Below, one piece after another: positions 4,908 through 5,295 of a stretch of 5,295 nucleotides of DNA. The DNA is from Alphaproteobacteria bacterium (GTDB lineage Bacteria > Pseudomonadota > Alphaproteobacteria > Kiloniellales > J153). How positions within the stretch are numbered: position 1 is the first letter of the stretch; each line of letters starts with the position of its first letter. Below the pieces are notes generated by a model. The model was not told the DNA's origin. It worked only from the letters and a program-made list of their open reading frames with translations, and ran no database searches. Position numbers and translations under genes: made by a program. The stretch covers positions 1 to 5,295 of the forward strand of contig RFLL01000384.1 in the NCBI GenBank assembly GCA_003693905.1. The letters run 5' to 3'.

Positions 4908-5295
4908 CTATCGCGCCTGATGGGTTTCGTGAAGGCGCTTTTCCTGGGCCATCGGGTCATGGGCCAGAATCTCGCCTTTGAACACCCACACCTTGACCCC
5001 GCAGGTGCCGTAGGTGGTCCGGGCCGTCGCCTGTCCGTAGTCGATGTCAGCGCGCAGCGTGTGCAACGGCACCCGGCCTTCGCGGTACCACTCGGTACGG
5101 GCGATTTCGGCGCCGCCCAGGCGGCCGCCGCAGTTGATCCGAATGCCCTGGGCCCCCAGGCGCATCGCCGACTGCACGGCGCGCTTCATGGCCCGGCGGA
5201 AGGCGACCCGGCGCTCGAGCTGGCTGGCGATGTTTTCGGCCACCAGCTTGGCGTCGATCTCGGGCTTGCGGATCTCGACGATGTTCAGGTGCACC
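4908..5295 (-). CDS. rpsC: 30S ribosomal protein S3, C-terminal part (partial)
   Basis: S3 is a 30S head protein at the mRNA entry channel, where with S4 and S5 it acts in mRNA unwinding. The visible 128 residues correspond to E. coli S3 from about residue 99. The N-terminal KH domain is mostly beyond the right edge. Seen in order are [60 protein letters not shown] followed by [11 protein letters not shown], and [18 protein letters not shown]. Fragment residues Arg33, Arg34 and Lys37 (in FRRAMKR) align with E. coli Arg131, Arg132 and Lys135, which are implicated in helicase activity. The short tail [18 protein letters not shown] replaces the longer basic tail of E. coli and resembles alphaproteobacterial S3. 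The valine codon GTG at the window edge is internal, not a start. Confidence 0.97.
   Translation of the reverse strand, partial: VHLNIVEIRKPEIDAKLVAENIASQLERRVAFRRAMKRAVQSAMRLGAQGIRINCGGRLGGAEIARTEWYREGRVPLHTLRADIDYGQATARTTYGTCGVKVWVFKGEILAHDPMAQEKRLHETHQAR

Overview
The window is a stretch of the conserved bacterial S10–spc ribosomal-protein gene cluster. All genes lie on the minus strand, so transcription runs from high to low coordinates. Fourteen genes are visible in the classical order: rpsC (3' part, running off the right edge), rplP, rpmC, rpsQ, rplN, rplX, rplE, rpsN, rpsH, rplF, rplR, rpsE, rpmD and the first 26 codons of rplO (running off the left edge). Nothing on the plus strand looks like a real gene. 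The long plus-strand open frames are antisense shadows of GC-rich ribosomal genes.

The composition is GC-rich, and protein details point to an alphaproteobacterium, possibly of the Rhodospirillales type. These include the S3 C-terminus [10 protein letters not shown], the S8 start [13 protein letters not shown], the L14 stretch [14 protein letters not shown], the zinc-free (C-minus) S14, and the L30 stretch [16 protein letters not shown]. The lineage call is inference from remembered family patterns; no search was run.

Layout: 5295–3610 holds the end of the S10 part (rpsC, rplP, rpmC, rpsQ) joined to the first spc gene (rplN). The rpsQ–rplN gap is only 21 nt, so no separate spc promoter fits between them. 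3610–234 holds the spc genes rplX to rpmD, with a 1-nt rplN/rplX overlap and gaps of 6–46 nt. 233–80 is the one real break in this packing: a 154-nt non-coding, G-rich stretch between rpmD and rplO. It contains a four-tract G-quadruplex-type motif followed by a perfect 7-bp hairpin, just before the rplO start.

The gene products are components of the 30S subunit (S3, S17, S14, S8, S5) and 50S subunit (L16, L29, L14, L24, L5, L6, L18, L30, L15), made together so that their amounts match. The window is mostly an ordinary housekeeping region, and I found no new multi-gene system in it. The parts worth a second look are the rpmD–rplO leader-like gap, a hairpin that encloses the rplF start codon and Shine-Dalgarno sequence, a possible hairpin around the rplE start, and a Gln in place of the Met beside the hydroxylatable arginine of L16.
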